In this document: piece by piece, positions 34,581 through 43,536 of the stretch
Layout: each line of letters starts with the position of its first letter
Position numbering within the stretch: position 1 is the stretch's first letter
DNA from: Negativicutes bacterium
GTDB lineage: Bacteria; Bacillota; Negativicutes; Anaeromusales; Anaeromusaceae
DNA length: 64,000 bases
Direction: 5' to 3'
Assembly: GCA_009929485.1 (NCBI GenBank)
Contig: SAAJ01000015.1
Span: 1-64,000, forward strand
The notes under the pieces: generated by a model
What the model was told of the DNA's origin: nothing
What the model saw: the letters and a program-made list of their open reading frames with translations, nothing else
Databases searched by the model: none
Position numbers and translations under genes: made by a program

Positions 34581-35576
34581 TCAGCGCTCTCCCACCGATA
34601 AAAGGCGAAGACCCAAATCAGTCACAGTTTGCAGATCCTCTGCAGGTCCGCGTCCTGATGTGGTCAGGTAATTCCCCAGCAGCATGCCATTGATACCGGA
34701 TAAAAAGCCTAGCGGCGCTAATTCTCCCAAAGCATGCTCTCTGCCACCTGCATAGCGAATACTTTTACGAGGAAGAATCATCCTAAAGACAGCAAATGCT
34801 TGCAAAATTTCTAAAGGTCTTATTTTCTTTTGCTCAGCTAATGCCGTTCCCGGTATCGCGTTCAATATATTAATCGGCACCGCATCTACATCCAATTCTT
34901 TCAGCGCAAAGGCCAGTTCCACCCGCTGCTTCCAAGACTCACCCATGCCAAGAATACCGCCAGAGCAAATTTGCATTCCTGCAGCTTTAACGCTTTTTAC
35001 CGTTTCAACCCGTTCCTCATAGGTATGGGTCGTACAAATTTCCGAAAAATAACTTGCGCTAGCTTCTAAATTATGATGGTACCTTGTCGCTCCCGCTTCT
35101 TTTAGGGCTGCTGCGTGTTCCTGACGCAAAAGTCCTAAAGAGCAACAACAGTGCAGCTTTGTATCTTTGACGATCCGCCGCACCGCCTTAAGAATACTAT
35201 CAAAATCCTTATCTTGATCCATGCCGCAGCCAGCTGTAACGATGGAAAAACGGTAGGCTCCTTCTTTTTGAGCTTTTTGAGCCGCAGCCACAATATCTTC
35301 TTCTTTCATTAATGGATAGGCGTCAAACTTCACTTCATGGTGTACAGATTGAGCGCAAAATTTACAGTCCTCCGAACAATTTCCTGAACGGGCATTTACG
35401 ATTTCACACGTATCCACGGTTTTGCCTGTAAATTTTTCTCGCACCTTATTTGCCACCGCTAACAACAATGGAACATCTTCTTCTGCTATTTGCGTTAGTG
35501 AAAGCGCCTCTTCAAATGTTAACTCGCCTCCAGACAACACTTTTTTCCCTAATGAAAAAATCAAATCATAGCTCAT
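34581..35576 (-). CDS. bioB: biotin synthase
   Basis: Radical SAM enzyme that inserts sulfur into dethiobiotin. The 331-residue protein has the radical SAM triad CSEDCKFC, the auxiliary-cluster cysteines in KLHCCCSLG and AGMQICSGGILGMGES, and YHHNLEAS; the C-terminal GINGMLLGNYLTT is typical. AAGGAGTGG lies before the ATG. It is monocistronic, with a BirA-type box in its leader, suggesting biotin repression; no other bio gene is in the window. Confidence 0.96.
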   Translation of the reverse strand: MSYDLIFSLGKKVLSGGELTFEEALSLTQIAEEDVPLLLAVANKVREKFTGKTVDTCEIVNARSGNCSEDCKFCAQSVHHEVKFDAYPLMKEEDIVAAAQKAQKEGAYRFSIVTAGCGMDQDKDFDSILKAVRRIVKDTKLHCCCSLGLLRQEHAAALKEAGATRYHHNLEASASYFSEICTTHTYEERVETVKSVKAAGMQICSGGILGMGESWKQRVELAFALKELDVDAVPINILNAIPGTALAEQKKIRPLEILQAFAVFRMILPRKSIRYAGGREHALGELAPLGFLSGINGMLLGNYLTTSGRGPAEDLQTVTDLGLRLLSVGER

Positions 35577-35630
35577 TTTCCACCACTCCTTATTGTACTT
35601 AGCAATAAACTTTCTTCATTTCCCGCTTCC

Positions 35631-35661
35631 TCGTTAACCTCGTTCCAATACAAGTTAACTA
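35631..35661 (-). promoter_or_regulatory. candidate BirA operator upstream of bioB
   Basis: GTTAAC at 35633-35638 and 35654-35659, separated by 15 bases, is the half-site and spacing of Bacillus-type BirA boxes. A second weaker pair, GTAAAC (35725) and GTTAAC (35747) with 16 bases between, overlaps the -35 of the promoter. Confidence 0.6.
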
Positions 35662-35681
35662 TGTATGCAAAAAAATAACGT

Positions 35682-35729
35682 CCTATTGACGTTTGTCTTT
35701 ATCATATCGCATCTCTCATTAAAAGTAAA
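35682..35729 (-). promoter_or_regulatory. bioB promoter and early-transcript hairpin
   Basis: TTTACT (35724-35729) and TATGAT (35701-35706) with a 17-base spacer. Soon after the predicted start the RNA reads AACGTCAATAGGACGTT followed by ATTTTTTT, a short terminator-like hairpin that could attenuate transcription. Confidence 0.6.
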
Positions 35730-35776
35730 CCACGTGCACATTTCAAGTTAACAATCGTAGAAGGAAACAAACAACA

Positions 35777-35803
35777 ACGCCCAGCTCATTTAGAACCGGG
35801 CGC
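35777..35803 (-). terminator. hairpin downstream of MFS gene
   Basis: A GGGCG/CGCCC stem with a long loop and a T-rich but interrupted tail on the minus strand (TTGTTGTTTGTTT), 16 bases after the MFS stop. Confidence 0.45.
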
Positions 35804-35818
35804 TGTTGCAATCGTTCT

Positions 35819-37102
35819 TTAATATTTTTGATATGCCAGCACAGCTGCGCAGCAAGCCGCTAACAATCCCAAGCCAACCAAGAACATCAACCCTCCAACA
35901 TAGCTGCCTGAAGCGCTGATAAAGAATCCAATAAGCACCGGCGAAAAAGCCGAACCTCCGTTGGAAACGCCGTTCATCATACCGGCGCCAGCTCCAATAG
36001 CCTTGCCGGGCACAATGTGCTGCACCATAGCCCAAGCCGGAGCAATCCCAAGGCCAATCGAAGCAATGCCTACGGAAATCAATAAAGCGGCTGTTGTGTT
36101 ATCCGGTGCATAAGCACCAAAATAAATTCCCGCTGCCGCGCCAAGCATGGACACGAAACACAGCGGCGCACGGCGACCGATTTTGTCGGAAATATAGCCA
36201 GACGCCAAAACACTGACAATACCGAGGACATAGGGAAGCGACGACCAAGCGCCCATAGCGGCCCAAGAAAACCCTCGCGCCACTTTTAGGTACGAAGGCA
36301 GCCAAGCCATGGTTCCCCAGAAGATCGAGGCCAAGCAAAAATAGTACAGAGTGACCAGCCAAAAGCGATAATCGAAAATAAAAGCTTTCATATTATCCCA
36401 CAACGTACTGTGGCCCGCCTGCGCCTCCAGCTCTTTTTCAGCTTTTTGGCCTTCTTCAATCAAATCGCGTTCCGCCTGATTGGCCCCTTTATGCTGATGC
36501 GGATGATCAGTCGTATAAAACCATAATAGAATCAGAGGCAGCAATCCAAAGCCAACAAGGATGAAAAAGCTGGTGCGCCAGCCAAAGGACTGAATGGCCC
36601 AAGTCAAAAACGGCATAGCCAACGCTGGTCCAGCCATCAGACCGACCACCCACACAGCGTTCGCCTTGCCCCTTTCGTGGGGCGGGAACCAGTTCTTGAC
36701 ATACTTGCTCTGCATAGGCCAATGCATGCCCTCCCCGATACCAAGGATGACACGAGCGGCCAGCATGATGGTGAAGGTCGATGCAATGCCGCCGATAAAG
36801 AGCGACAGACACCACAAGAAGATGGAAAGGCACATAGCTTTCCTTGGTCCTAAGTAGTCTCCAATGGGGCTGAGAAAAACGTTGGAAATACCATAAGCAA
36901 TTAAAAATAAGGTCATAAGCAGGCCCATCTGCACCGGCTGTCCTTTGATGCCCATGTCGCTAAGAAACGTGTTATCCGCCAACAGCACGGAAACATTGAC
37001 TCGGTCTAAGTAGGCAATCAGCAGGGTAACCAATAAAATCAAGACAAGAATGACCCTCTGTTTTGTGGGCTTTTCGCCCATTACAGCACCCATGTTTTCC
37101 AT
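35819..37102 (-). CDS. MFS transporter, anion:cation symporter (ACS) type
   Basis: A 427-residue, 12-TM permease. The first helix contains LIAYLDRVNVSVLL, and RVILGIGEGMHWP-MQSKYVKNWFPPHERGKANA is the hallmark of the ACS family (hexuronate, galactonate, phthalate and related organic anions). A cytoplasmic loop of about 35 charged residues lies between TM6 and TM7. AAAGGAGGGTG precedes the ATG. It has no catabolic genes next to it, so the substrate is unknown. Confidence 0.85.
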   Translation of the reverse strand: MENMGAVMGEKPTKQRVILVLILLVTLLIAYLDRVNVSVLLADNTFLSDMGIKGQPVQMGLLMTLFLIAYGISNVFLSPIGDYLGPRKAMCLSIFLWCLSLFIGGIASTFTIMLAARVILGIGEGMHWPMQSKYVKNWFPPHERGKANAVWVVGLMAGPALAMPFLTWAIQSFGWRTSFFILVGFGLLPLILLWFYTTDHPHQHKGANQAERDLIEEGQKAEKELEAQAGHSTLWDNMKAFIFDYRFWLVTLYYFCLASIFWGTMAWLPSYLKVARGFSWAAMGAWSSLPYVLGIVSVLASGYISDKIGRRAPLCFVSMLGAAAGIYFGAYAPDNTTAALLISVGIASIGLGIAPAWAMVQHIVPGKAIGAGAGMMNGVSNGGSAFSPVLIGFFISASGSYVGGLMFLVGLGLLAACCAAVLAYQKY

Positions 37103-37225
37103 TCCTTCACCCTCCTTTGTTTGGTTTGTGATTCCGCCAAATATAACATAACATTAGGATGTTGTACTTATTCGCAGTATCTTTCCCAAATCCTTTCGTT
37201 TTTGTCACAAGTTTCAAATTTATTT

Positions 37226-37256
37226 GCAAAAAGAAAAAACCGCTTGCGCGGTCTTG
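37226..37256 (-). terminator. terminator after the DNA-repair pair
   Basis: ACCGC and GCGGT with a four-base loop, followed on the minus strand by TTTTCTTTTTGC. The flanks match the terminators at 13571 and 34485. Confidence 0.65.
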
Positions 37257-37265
37257 GGGAGAAAA

Positions 37266-38087
37266 CTATTTTAGTTTCCACAGAGGTTCTTGAAGAAGCT
37301 TATCTTTCTTGCCGCCTCCCGGCAGCCTGGCAACCTCGGAAGCCACTTCCGTCATGTTTTTCCAATAGCGTTGCGGCATTTGCGTCCTGCGACAAAGCGG
37401 ATTATGACGCGCCTTAATTTCAATGCTTTTGTAAAACAGTTTCCATAACTCTTGGTAGGTTTGCTCCTCTGCATCCGGCGCAGGCAGCTCCAGTTCTTCT
37501 ACCGGACAAATCCGGTACTGATAGGGCTGATATACCAAAGCCACGCCATGACTTTGATCATGAATCAGAAAGCGCTCTTCTGGAAAACGCTGGCAAAAAT
37601 GTTCCGCCAGCAACGGCAAGACAAAGTTCTTCGGCTCAATTTGGGCCGCTAATACACCGTTACCAGCCACAAAGCGAACAAAGCCTTTAAATAGATGGCT
37701 TTCTCTTTCTAAATGGCGCACCGCCTTAAACAAAGTATGCACCGTATCATCCGCCAGCATCTGCATTACTTCCGAACCATGCCGATAGCCTAAGCGCAAA
37801 AAAAGCAGCAAGTATACTTCCTTACGAGGCAGGCAGGTAAGAAACGCTTTTTGCACAAACTCCCAAGCTTCCGGGCAAATTTTCTGAGGAATCGATACTC
37901 GAACCCGCCGCGCTTTTTCCTGGTCAGTCGGAATCGCTTTTCCTTCAAAAAGCAGCGTTTCCACCGCTTCCCCTTGTATCACAATATCTCCTGGCAGTTC
38001 TTTATGGGCATAGCTTTCAAATACGCAGCACAGCAATCCGTCTAGCGTACCGTCATAGCGATAAATCAGCTCAGAGCGCGCATGCAT
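37266..38087 (-). CDS. putative DNA repair protein, TIGR03915/DUF4130 family
   Basis: A 273-residue protein with no catalytic motif that I can name; the YRYDGTLDGLLCCVFESY start, KAFLTCLPRKEVYLLLFLRLGYRHG and the C-terminal MPQRYWKNMTEV identify the DUF4130 family. Members are nearly always paired with the radical SAM protein encoded upstream, as here with a 22-base overlap, which implies a joint role in DNA or nucleic-acid repair or modification. The biochemical reaction is unknown. Confidence 0.85.
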   Translation of the reverse strand: MHARSELIYRYDGTLDGLLCCVFESYAHKELPGDIVIQGEAVETLLFEGKAIPTDQEKARRVRVSIPQKICPEAWEFVQKAFLTCLPRKEVYLLLFLRLGYRHGSEVMQMLADDTVHTLFKAVRHLERESHLFKGFVRFVAGNGVLAAQIEPKNFVLPLLAEHFCQRFPEERFLIHDQSHGVALVYQPYQYRICPVEELELPAPDAEEQTYQELWKLFYKSIEIKARHNPLCRRTQMPQRYWKNMTEVASEVARLPGGGKKDKLLQEPLWKLK

Positions 38088-39409
38088 GATAAGAATGCCT
38101 CCTCTCTGGCCTCTCCCGCGCCAAGACCTTCCGGCTCACCAAACAACGACATTTGCTGTTCTCCTAAAGCCGTTTCCCGCCGCACGCTTCTTCCTTCCGA
38201 ATCGGTCAGCAGCGCTTGCACCACTTGAGAGCGCTTAGTTCGCAGCTCTGCTGCTCCTATCCCGCCGCAGGTAATAAAATATCGCGCGCGCTTTAACACA
38301 ACCCCTAATTTTTTTAGACCGTCAAGACGCAACACCACCATGCGGCGCGATGCCACAATCCGTTTCGCGCTGATCACGCCGATACCCGGCACGCGCAAAA
38401 GTTCCTTATAACTCGCCCGATTAACGTCTATGGGGAAACATTCCGGATGCTGCAGCGCCCATTGGCATTTGGGATCTAGGAAGGGATTAAAGTTAGGATT
38501 CTTCTCGTCCAGAAGTTCTTGCGCCGTAAAATTGTAAAACCGCAATAGCCAGTCCGCCTGGTACAACCGGTGCTCCCGCCACAGCGGCGGTTTCGTATCT
38601 AACGCCGGCAGCAAAGCTGTTTCATTTACCGGCGTATAGGCGGAAAAAAATACGCGTTTCAACTGATAAGACTTATACAGTCCTTCCGTCAAATTAAGAA
38701 TCTGTCGATCCGTATCCGGCGTCGCTCCAACAATCATCTGGGTACTCTGCCCTGCTGGCGCAAACTTGGGTGCATGACGATATTTGACAATGTCAGTAGT
38801 GTTTTCTAGAATTCTCTCTTTGATATGCTTCATAGGCGCTAAAATCGCCTGTTTTGACTTGTTGGGAGCCAACAGTTCCAGGCTGCGCTGCGAAGGAAGC
38901 TCTATATTAATGCTCATTCGGTCCGCCAACAATCCCAATTGATCCGTTAGCCGATGATCGGCGCCTGGAATGGCTTTGGCGTGGATATACCCGTGAAAGC
39001 GATACTCCTCCCGCAAAATACGCAGCGTGGCAATCAATTGCTCGCAGGTATAGTCCGGGCTTTTGATTACGCCCGAACTGACAAACAAGCCTTCAATATA
39101 ATTGCGCCGGTAAAAGTTAATCGTCAATTCCGCCAGCTCCCGCGGCGTAAAAAAAGTGCGCGCCGTATCGTTCGAGCAGCGGTTGACGCAATATTGGCAG
39201 TCGTAGATACATACATTGGTCTGCAGCACCTTTAAAAGAGAAATACAGCGCCCATCTGCGGAAAAACTATGACAGATGCCAGCGGCGGCAGCGCTCCCTA
39301 TTTGCCCGGCTTGCGCCCGCTTGTTCACGCCGCTGGACGTGCAGGCCACATCATACTTGGCTGCATCTGTTAAAATTTTCAGCTTCTCGAACACATCCAC
39401 TACGGCCAC
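38066..39409 (-). CDS. putative DNA modification/repair radical SAM protein (TIGR03916 type)
   Basis: A 447-residue radical SAM protein with the cluster motif CIYDCQYC after VLQTN, a TIM-barrel core, and a C-terminal helix-hairpin-helix (LLRVPGIGVISAKRIVASRR) of the DNA-binding kind. It is the known partner of DUF4130 proteins, which follow immediately. The first codon is uncertain: GTG at 39409 is close to its ribosome site and the GTG three codons on is better spaced. Confidence 0.9.
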   Translation of the reverse strand: MAVVDVFEKLKILTDAAKYDVACTSSGVNKRAQAGQIGSAAAAGICHSFSADGRCISLLKVLQTNVCIYDCQYCVNRCSNDTARTFFTPRELAELTINFYRRNYIEGLFVSSGVIKSPDYTCEQLIATLRILREEYRFHGYIHAKAIPGADHRLTDQLGLLADRMSINIELPSQRSLELLAPNKSKQAILAPMKHIKERILENTTDIVKYRHAPKFAPAGQSTQMIVGATPDTDRQILNLTEGLYKSYQLKRVFFSAYTPVNETALLPALDTKPPLWREHRLYQADWLLRFYNFTAQELLDEKNPNFNPFLDPKCQWALQHPECFPIDVNRASYKELLRVPGIGVISAKRIVASRRMVVLRLDGLKKLGVVLKRARYFITCGGIGAAELRTKRSQVVQALLTDSEGRSVRRETALGEQQMSLFGEPEGLGAGEAREEAFLSCMRALS

Positions 39410-39476
39410 TTCCTTTTTACACTCACATCCTTATCTGCATTGTATCACGGAACATACGTTCGTTTCAAGGTTTTTG

Positions 39477-40886
39477 TTACTTTCTTCGAACGCAATTCCG
39501 CCCGGCATTTTTTGCCTCGTATAAGGCGCTATCCGCTCTTTTATAAACCGAATCCAAGGATATATCCGCCTCTTCAACGCTGGCCACGCCAAAGCTCGCG
39601 GTTATATGCAGAGACGTTTCGCCTATGTTGATGGCAACACTTTCAATAATTTCCCGGATGCGCTCCGCCAGCACTACCGCCTCAGAAATTGATGTTTCCG
39701 GCAGCAAAATAGCAAATTCTTCGCCCCCTACACGCCCCTCTAGATCATTCTTGCGCAACTGCGCATGTACAAGCTTGGCAAGTTCTCGCAAAACGATATC
39801 TCCTGCTTGATGCCCAAAAGTATCATTTACTTTTTTAAAATGATCAATATCATATAGAAGCAAGGCCAATTCTCTACTATAGCGGCGCGAACGCTCTACC
39901 TCCTGCTCGCCTAAGACAAAGAACTGACGTCGATTCAAAATGCCTGTCAAGGTATCGGTCGTTGCCAAACGCTGCAATTCTTCTTCCATCTTTTTTCTGG
40001 CGCTGATATCATTAATCGCCACCATAACTACCGGATTGCCAAACCATTCCATTTTTACCGCCGATGCGATTACCCAGAAAATTTGGCCCTCACGATTCTT
40101 AAGCTGCAGCTCCCGCCCTAATACCTTCCCTTTCTTTCGCAGTTCAGCAAACAATTTCAGGCGTTCCTTCTGTACCACATAAAAATCCGTAATTTTTAAA
40201 AGCATCGCTTCTTCTTGCGATATGTTAAAAAAACTTGCAGCCAACTGATTGCAATAGAGAATCGAATATTCCTCCAACCCACAGACAACAATTGGAAAGG
40301 GAGCGCCTTCGATCATAAGGCGAAAACGTTCTTCGCTATGACGCAGCTCATTCTCCTGCTGCTTGTTATGGAGCACAATGGCATATACTTTCTCTATTTT
40401 AGAAATTATCTCAAGGTCTTCTTGCGTATAATCTCGGGAAGAATTAGCCAAGGCGATTTGCCCCAGTAATTCCCCCGCAAACAGGACGGGTACCGATAAA
40501 AAATTAATCAACGGAACATGCCCTTCCGGCAAGCCTCGCGCCGACGGATGCTCCCCAGGATTATTCGTAAAATAGGCTGCTCTCGTATTCAAGGAATGCC
40601 CCCACAGCCCCTGATAAAGGTGATGCGGCCCCTCTGGCAGTGCATATAAAGCTGAACTCACGGAGCAAACATCCTTACGCATTTCTGTCAATGTATCACT
40701 AACATGCGCATTGGTATTAGGATCAATAGAGGAAACAAAGCCATGCTGGCTTTCGGTCAAGGCCTGTGATTTTTGCAAGACAATTTGGTACATTTCAGCA
40801 AAGGTAATACCCGGCCGAATAATGGCCGATACTAATTCCGCCAGTGTCGCATTCAGATCAATTTCTTTACCGGCTTCATCTATCAT
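39477..40886 (-). CDS. GAF-PAS-GGDEF diguanylate cyclase
   Basis: A soluble 469-residue cyclase. A GAF-like domain (about 20-175) is followed by a PAS domain (about 185-305) and GGDEF (about 310-465) with active site GGEEF (387-391) and an intact RKND I-site five residues before it. It should make cyclic-di-GMP with product inhibition. No TM segment or signal peptide is seen, so it senses a cytoplasmic cue. Monocistronic. Confidence 0.93.
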   Translation of the reverse strand: MIDEAGKEIDLNATLAELVSAIIRPGITFAEMYQIVLQKSQALTESQHGFVSSIDPNTNAHVSDTLTEMRKDVCSVSSALYALPEGPHHLYQGLWGHSLNTRAAYFTNNPGEHPSARGLPEGHVPLINFLSVPVLFAGELLGQIALANSSRDYTQEDLEIISKIEKVYAIVLHNKQQENELRHSEERFRLMIEGAPFPIVVCGLEEYSILYCNQLAASFFNISQEEAMLLKITDFYVVQKERLKLFAELRKKGKVLGRELQLKNREGQIFWVIASAVKMEWFGNPVVMVAINDISARKKMEEELQRLATTDTLTGILNRRQFFVLGEQEVERSRRYSRELALLLYDIDHFKKVNDTFGHQAGDIVLRELAKLVHAQLRKNDLEGRVGGEEFAILLPETSISEAVVLAERIREIIESVAINIGETSLHITASFGVASVEEADISLDSVYKRADSALYEAKNAGRNCVRRK

Positions 40887-41065
40887 ACGCGGTGTCCCTC
40901 TCTATAATAAAATTGCCTGCTGCCGTACGCAGCCGTCTCTGCTTCGCCTTCATTCCAGCACGATCTATATTTTCTTTAATAATAATTATTCGCGCATTAG
41001 CAAATCATTTCCTTTAATTTTTCTGCTGTCGCACTCCTTTGCCAACAAAACGCGGCCCTACGCAC

Positions 41066-41100
41066 AAAAGTCCTTGAAGCAGCTAGCTCCAAGGACTTTT
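41066..41100. terminator. hairpin after the 52-residue gene
   Basis: A perfect 11-pair stem (AAAAGTCCTTG and its complement) around 13 bases, with TTTT on either side. It lies 26 bases beyond the small gene's stop. The rest of 40887-41126 holds nothing I can recognise. Confidence 0.65.
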
Positions 41101-41126
41101 GCATTATACAATATGTTTTTCTCAAC

Positions 41127-41285
41127 TTACCCGGCTGTATGAACGGATTGCATTGCCTGTCTCATCCGCGTTAATCGACGAGTTTCCGCTTCCTGTTTTT
41201 GTGAAACTTCAAGAGCCTCCCAAACAAACACGCGAAAAGCGACGTACACACTCAGCATTAATAATGCGCTTACTACCACACCCAT
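41127..41285 (-). CDS. small membrane protein (52 aa)
   Basis: A hydrophobic N-terminal helix (residues 2-20, VVVSALLMLSVYVAFRVFVW) is followed by a charged helix rich in Glu, Gln and Arg. GGGAGGG lies seven bases before the ATG, one of the best ribosome sites of the region, and a hairpin follows the stop. It is divergent from the LysR gene 250 bases away. No family is recognised. Confidence 0.6.
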   Translation of the reverse strand: MGVVVSALLMLSVYVAFRVFVWEALEVSQKQEAETRRLTRMRQAMQSVHTAG

Positions 41286-41536
41286 GGAAAATCCCTCCCT
41301 TTGCAAAACCCATCATCCATTGTTCCTGGTTCACTCATAGTGTAACTCTTGATGCTTGTTTTGTGAAATCGGCAGTAATTATCATATCCATAAGCATTCC
41401 TTATAAGCACTCAAGGAAGGCCTAAACAACAGAATCCGACTTTCTTGCTTATAATATAATCTTAGCAGAAGGAATACACCCAGATCATTGCGTATATTAA
41501 GCTTAGAGTACGTTCATTATACCTAGGAGGCGCCCT

Positions 41537-42406
41537 ATGGACATTCAGCTTTTCCAGACCTTTTTGGCGGTCGCTAAATTGGGCAACATGACCCAGGCAG
41601 CATCCCGTCTAAATTTTACCCAGCCAGCAGTCACCGGACAAATCCGTGCCTTGGAACAACATTTTGGCGTTCTCCTCTTCGAACGAGTTGGCAAAAAGCT
41701 TTTTATTACAGCAGCCGGCCGCGAACTAATTTCCTATGCTGAAAAGCTGATGAGCGCCTATGCCGAAGCCGAACAAGCCTTGAGCCTTCATCCCAGTCAA
41801 ATTAATTTGGGAATTTCCGCCGCCATGATCAATCACTTGATGCTGCCCTTCCTCAAAAAATTCCAGCAACAGTCCCCCCAATGCTCCGTATCGTTGGAGC
41901 TTTGCGCTAATGCTTCCGAAGTAGAAGAAGGCATCCTTGAAAACCGCTTCGACTTGGGTTTCATTCAAAACGAAAACACCGCTCCCGCACTAACTGGATT
42001 CAAGTTGTCTGAAGAAGAACTGGTCTGGGTTATACACCCCAAGCTGCTGGAAGAACATCAGCATAGTTCCCGCCTTGCCGATTATCCCTTGCTCTCCTAT
42101 CGCGCCGGCGGACTGTTTTATCAGCTCTATGAGAAAACCTTGGGACAAAAAGGAATCAAAGCCACCATTGAATACAGCGAATCGGAAGCTATGAAAAACG
42201 CCATCCTTCAAGGTCTCGGCTGCGGCGCTATGCCTTTGCTTCTAGTGCGAGAATTGCTGGAAGCAGGGACGCTTCTAGAATTTGCCAATGTGCCCCGTTC
42301 CACCTTCAGCATCTGGACGGCCTTCCATAAAAATAAAAAGCAGTCCCGCGCGGTTGCGAGCCTGCTTTCACTTCTCCAAGACGGAGCAAAAACTTCCTTG
42401 TCTTAG
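41537..42406 (+). CDS. LysR family transcriptional regulator
   Basis: A 289-residue regulator with an N-terminal winged helix (MDIQLFQTFLAVAKLGNMTQAASRLNFTQPAVTGQIRALE region, residues 1-40) and a periplasmic-binding-like effector domain. AGGAGG precedes the ATG. It is divergent from the 52-residue membrane protein gene, which is its only obvious candidate target. The effector is unknown. Confidence 0.9.
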   Translation: MDIQLFQTFLAVAKLGNMTQAASRLNFTQPAVTGQIRALEQHFGVLLFERVGKKLFITAAGRELISYAEKLMSAYAEAEQALSLHPSQINLGISAAMINHLMLPFLKKFQQQSPQCSVSLELCANASEVEEGILENRFDLGFIQNENTAPALTGFKLSEEELVWVIHPKLLEEHQHSSRLADYPLLSYRAGGLFYQLYEKTLGQKGIKATIEYSESEAMKNAILQGLGCGAMPLLLVRELLEAGTLLEFANVPRSTFSIWTAFHKNKKQSRAVASLLSLLQDGAKTSLS

Positions 42407-42419
42407 GTATCTGTACATT

Positions 42420-43097
42420 TTATTCATTGCTTCGCCCATAGCTTCCAATGACTGCTGCAGTCATAATACCCGCCCAAAAAATCAATAACTGCGGACGATC
42501 AATAGCCAGTTGCGGCGTCTTACGGCTCGAATCCATTCTTTCATCTCCAACATAAGCAACCAAAGGTACTTCCTGCAAATATCCGTCATGAGGCTTTGCC
42601 CACCAGGGATGCGTAACTGGAGGAAACAGCTCAGTGCCAATAAGCAATAGCGCTGCCGCCAGCCATACATAAAAATGCTGTTGCTTGACAGGCCAGTTTT
42701 CCCGGTTTCGCCGCCAATAAAGAAAAGCAGTTCCTGCAGCACAGACCACCTGCAAAATCGCTATGCACCAGATTGCAAAAAAACCAAACCAACAGAACAA
42801 GCCATACCAGCCCAACATAAGCAACCAGATGGCAAAAAAAGTTCCCCAGTCGCTTCGCTTCAGGTTACGCCCGGAATCCGCAAGCAAGCGCCAAAAGCCA
42901 ATAACCCCTCCCATAAGAAAGCCAAGGGGTCCCGTTATAAAGATGCCCAGCAGCGGTCCCAAATTGCTGGTAGAAAATAAGATGGGCCCAATAAACCCCA
43001 CTAAAAAGGAAATAGCTCCAATAAACCATGCAGTGCCTAAGATGTCCATCATAGCACGCCAGCTCCATTTCACTGTTTTTCCCATTTCAGCAAACAA
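42420..43097 (-). CDS. unknown multi-pass membrane protein
   Basis: An unrecognised protein of up to 225 residues with about six TM segments, rich in Trp, Gly and Phe (e.g. GFIGPILFSTSNLGPLLGIF and WYGLFCWFGFFAIWCIAI). A hydrophilic loop near the C-terminus contains PPVTHPWWAKPHDGYLQEVP. The start is unclear: the longest frame begins with TTG, and ATG at 43085 or 43052 are alternatives. It ends convergently with the LysR gene, 13 bases away. Confidence 0.65.
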   Translation of the reverse strand: MFAEMGKTVKWSWRAMMDILGTAWFIGAISFLVGFIGPILFSTSNLGPLLGIFITGPLGFLMGGVIGFWRLLADSGRNLKRSDWGTFFAIWLLMLGWYGLFCWFGFFAIWCIAILQVVCAAGTAFLYWRRNRENWPVKQQHFYVWLAAALLLIGTELFPPVTHPWWAKPHDGYLQEVPLVAYVGDERMDSSRKTPQLAIDRPQLLIFWAGIMTAAVIGSYGRSNE

Positions 43098-43161
43098 GAT
43101 TCGCGACCAAAAGTTGCAAATTCCGCCCTAGGCAACTATCTGCCTAGGCTAGGCAAATCCC

Positions 43162-43536
43162 CTAGCGCAACGCCAACACCCCGCAAGGGCATACATGGGT
43201 GCAGAGAGAACAGCCATCGCAACGCTGCCGATCAATGGTCACTTTCTGATTAACAAAGCAAATCGCCGCCTTGCCGCTCTCCTGACAAGCCACCATACAT
43301 TTTGCGCACTGCACGCAAGCTTCGGGAGCAACAACCGTCGAGCGCACAGCCCAGTTCATATTTAATTGTTCACGAGCAACTAGTTTCGGTACCGCCGCCC
43401 CAGTAATTTCCTGCAGCCTATGCAGGCCTTTTTTTTGCATATATTCTTCCAGGCCACGAAGCAACGGCGTAATAATAGAATACCCTTCCAGCATTACCGC
43501 CGTACACACCTGGACGCAGCTAGCCCCTACCGCCAT
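43162..43536 (-). CDS. C-terminal part of split PreA: ferredoxin domain
   Basis: The frame continues the PreA sequence exactly where the upstream frame stops: it begins MAVGASCVQVCTAVM, which belongs after GIATWRDVIE in intact PreA proteins, and ends with two [4Fe-4S] motifs, CVQCAKCMVACQ and CDGCSLCTHVCP. Its ATG shares TAATG with the upstream stop, so coupled translation of a two-part protein is possible. It lacks a ribosome site of its own, favouring a frameshifted gene. Confidence 0.75.
   Translation of the reverse strand: MAVGASCVQVCTAVMLEGYSIITPLLRGLEEYMQKKGLHRLQEITGAAVPKLVAREQLNMNWAVRSTVVAPEACVQCAKCMVACQESGKAAICFVNQKVTIDRQRCDGCSLCTHVCPCGVLALR

Noticed and set aside
43115-43150. CCTAGGC palindrome between the unknown membrane gene and preA as a terminator
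   Set aside because: The seven-pair stem has no T run on either strand, so it is not a convincing terminator; its role is open.
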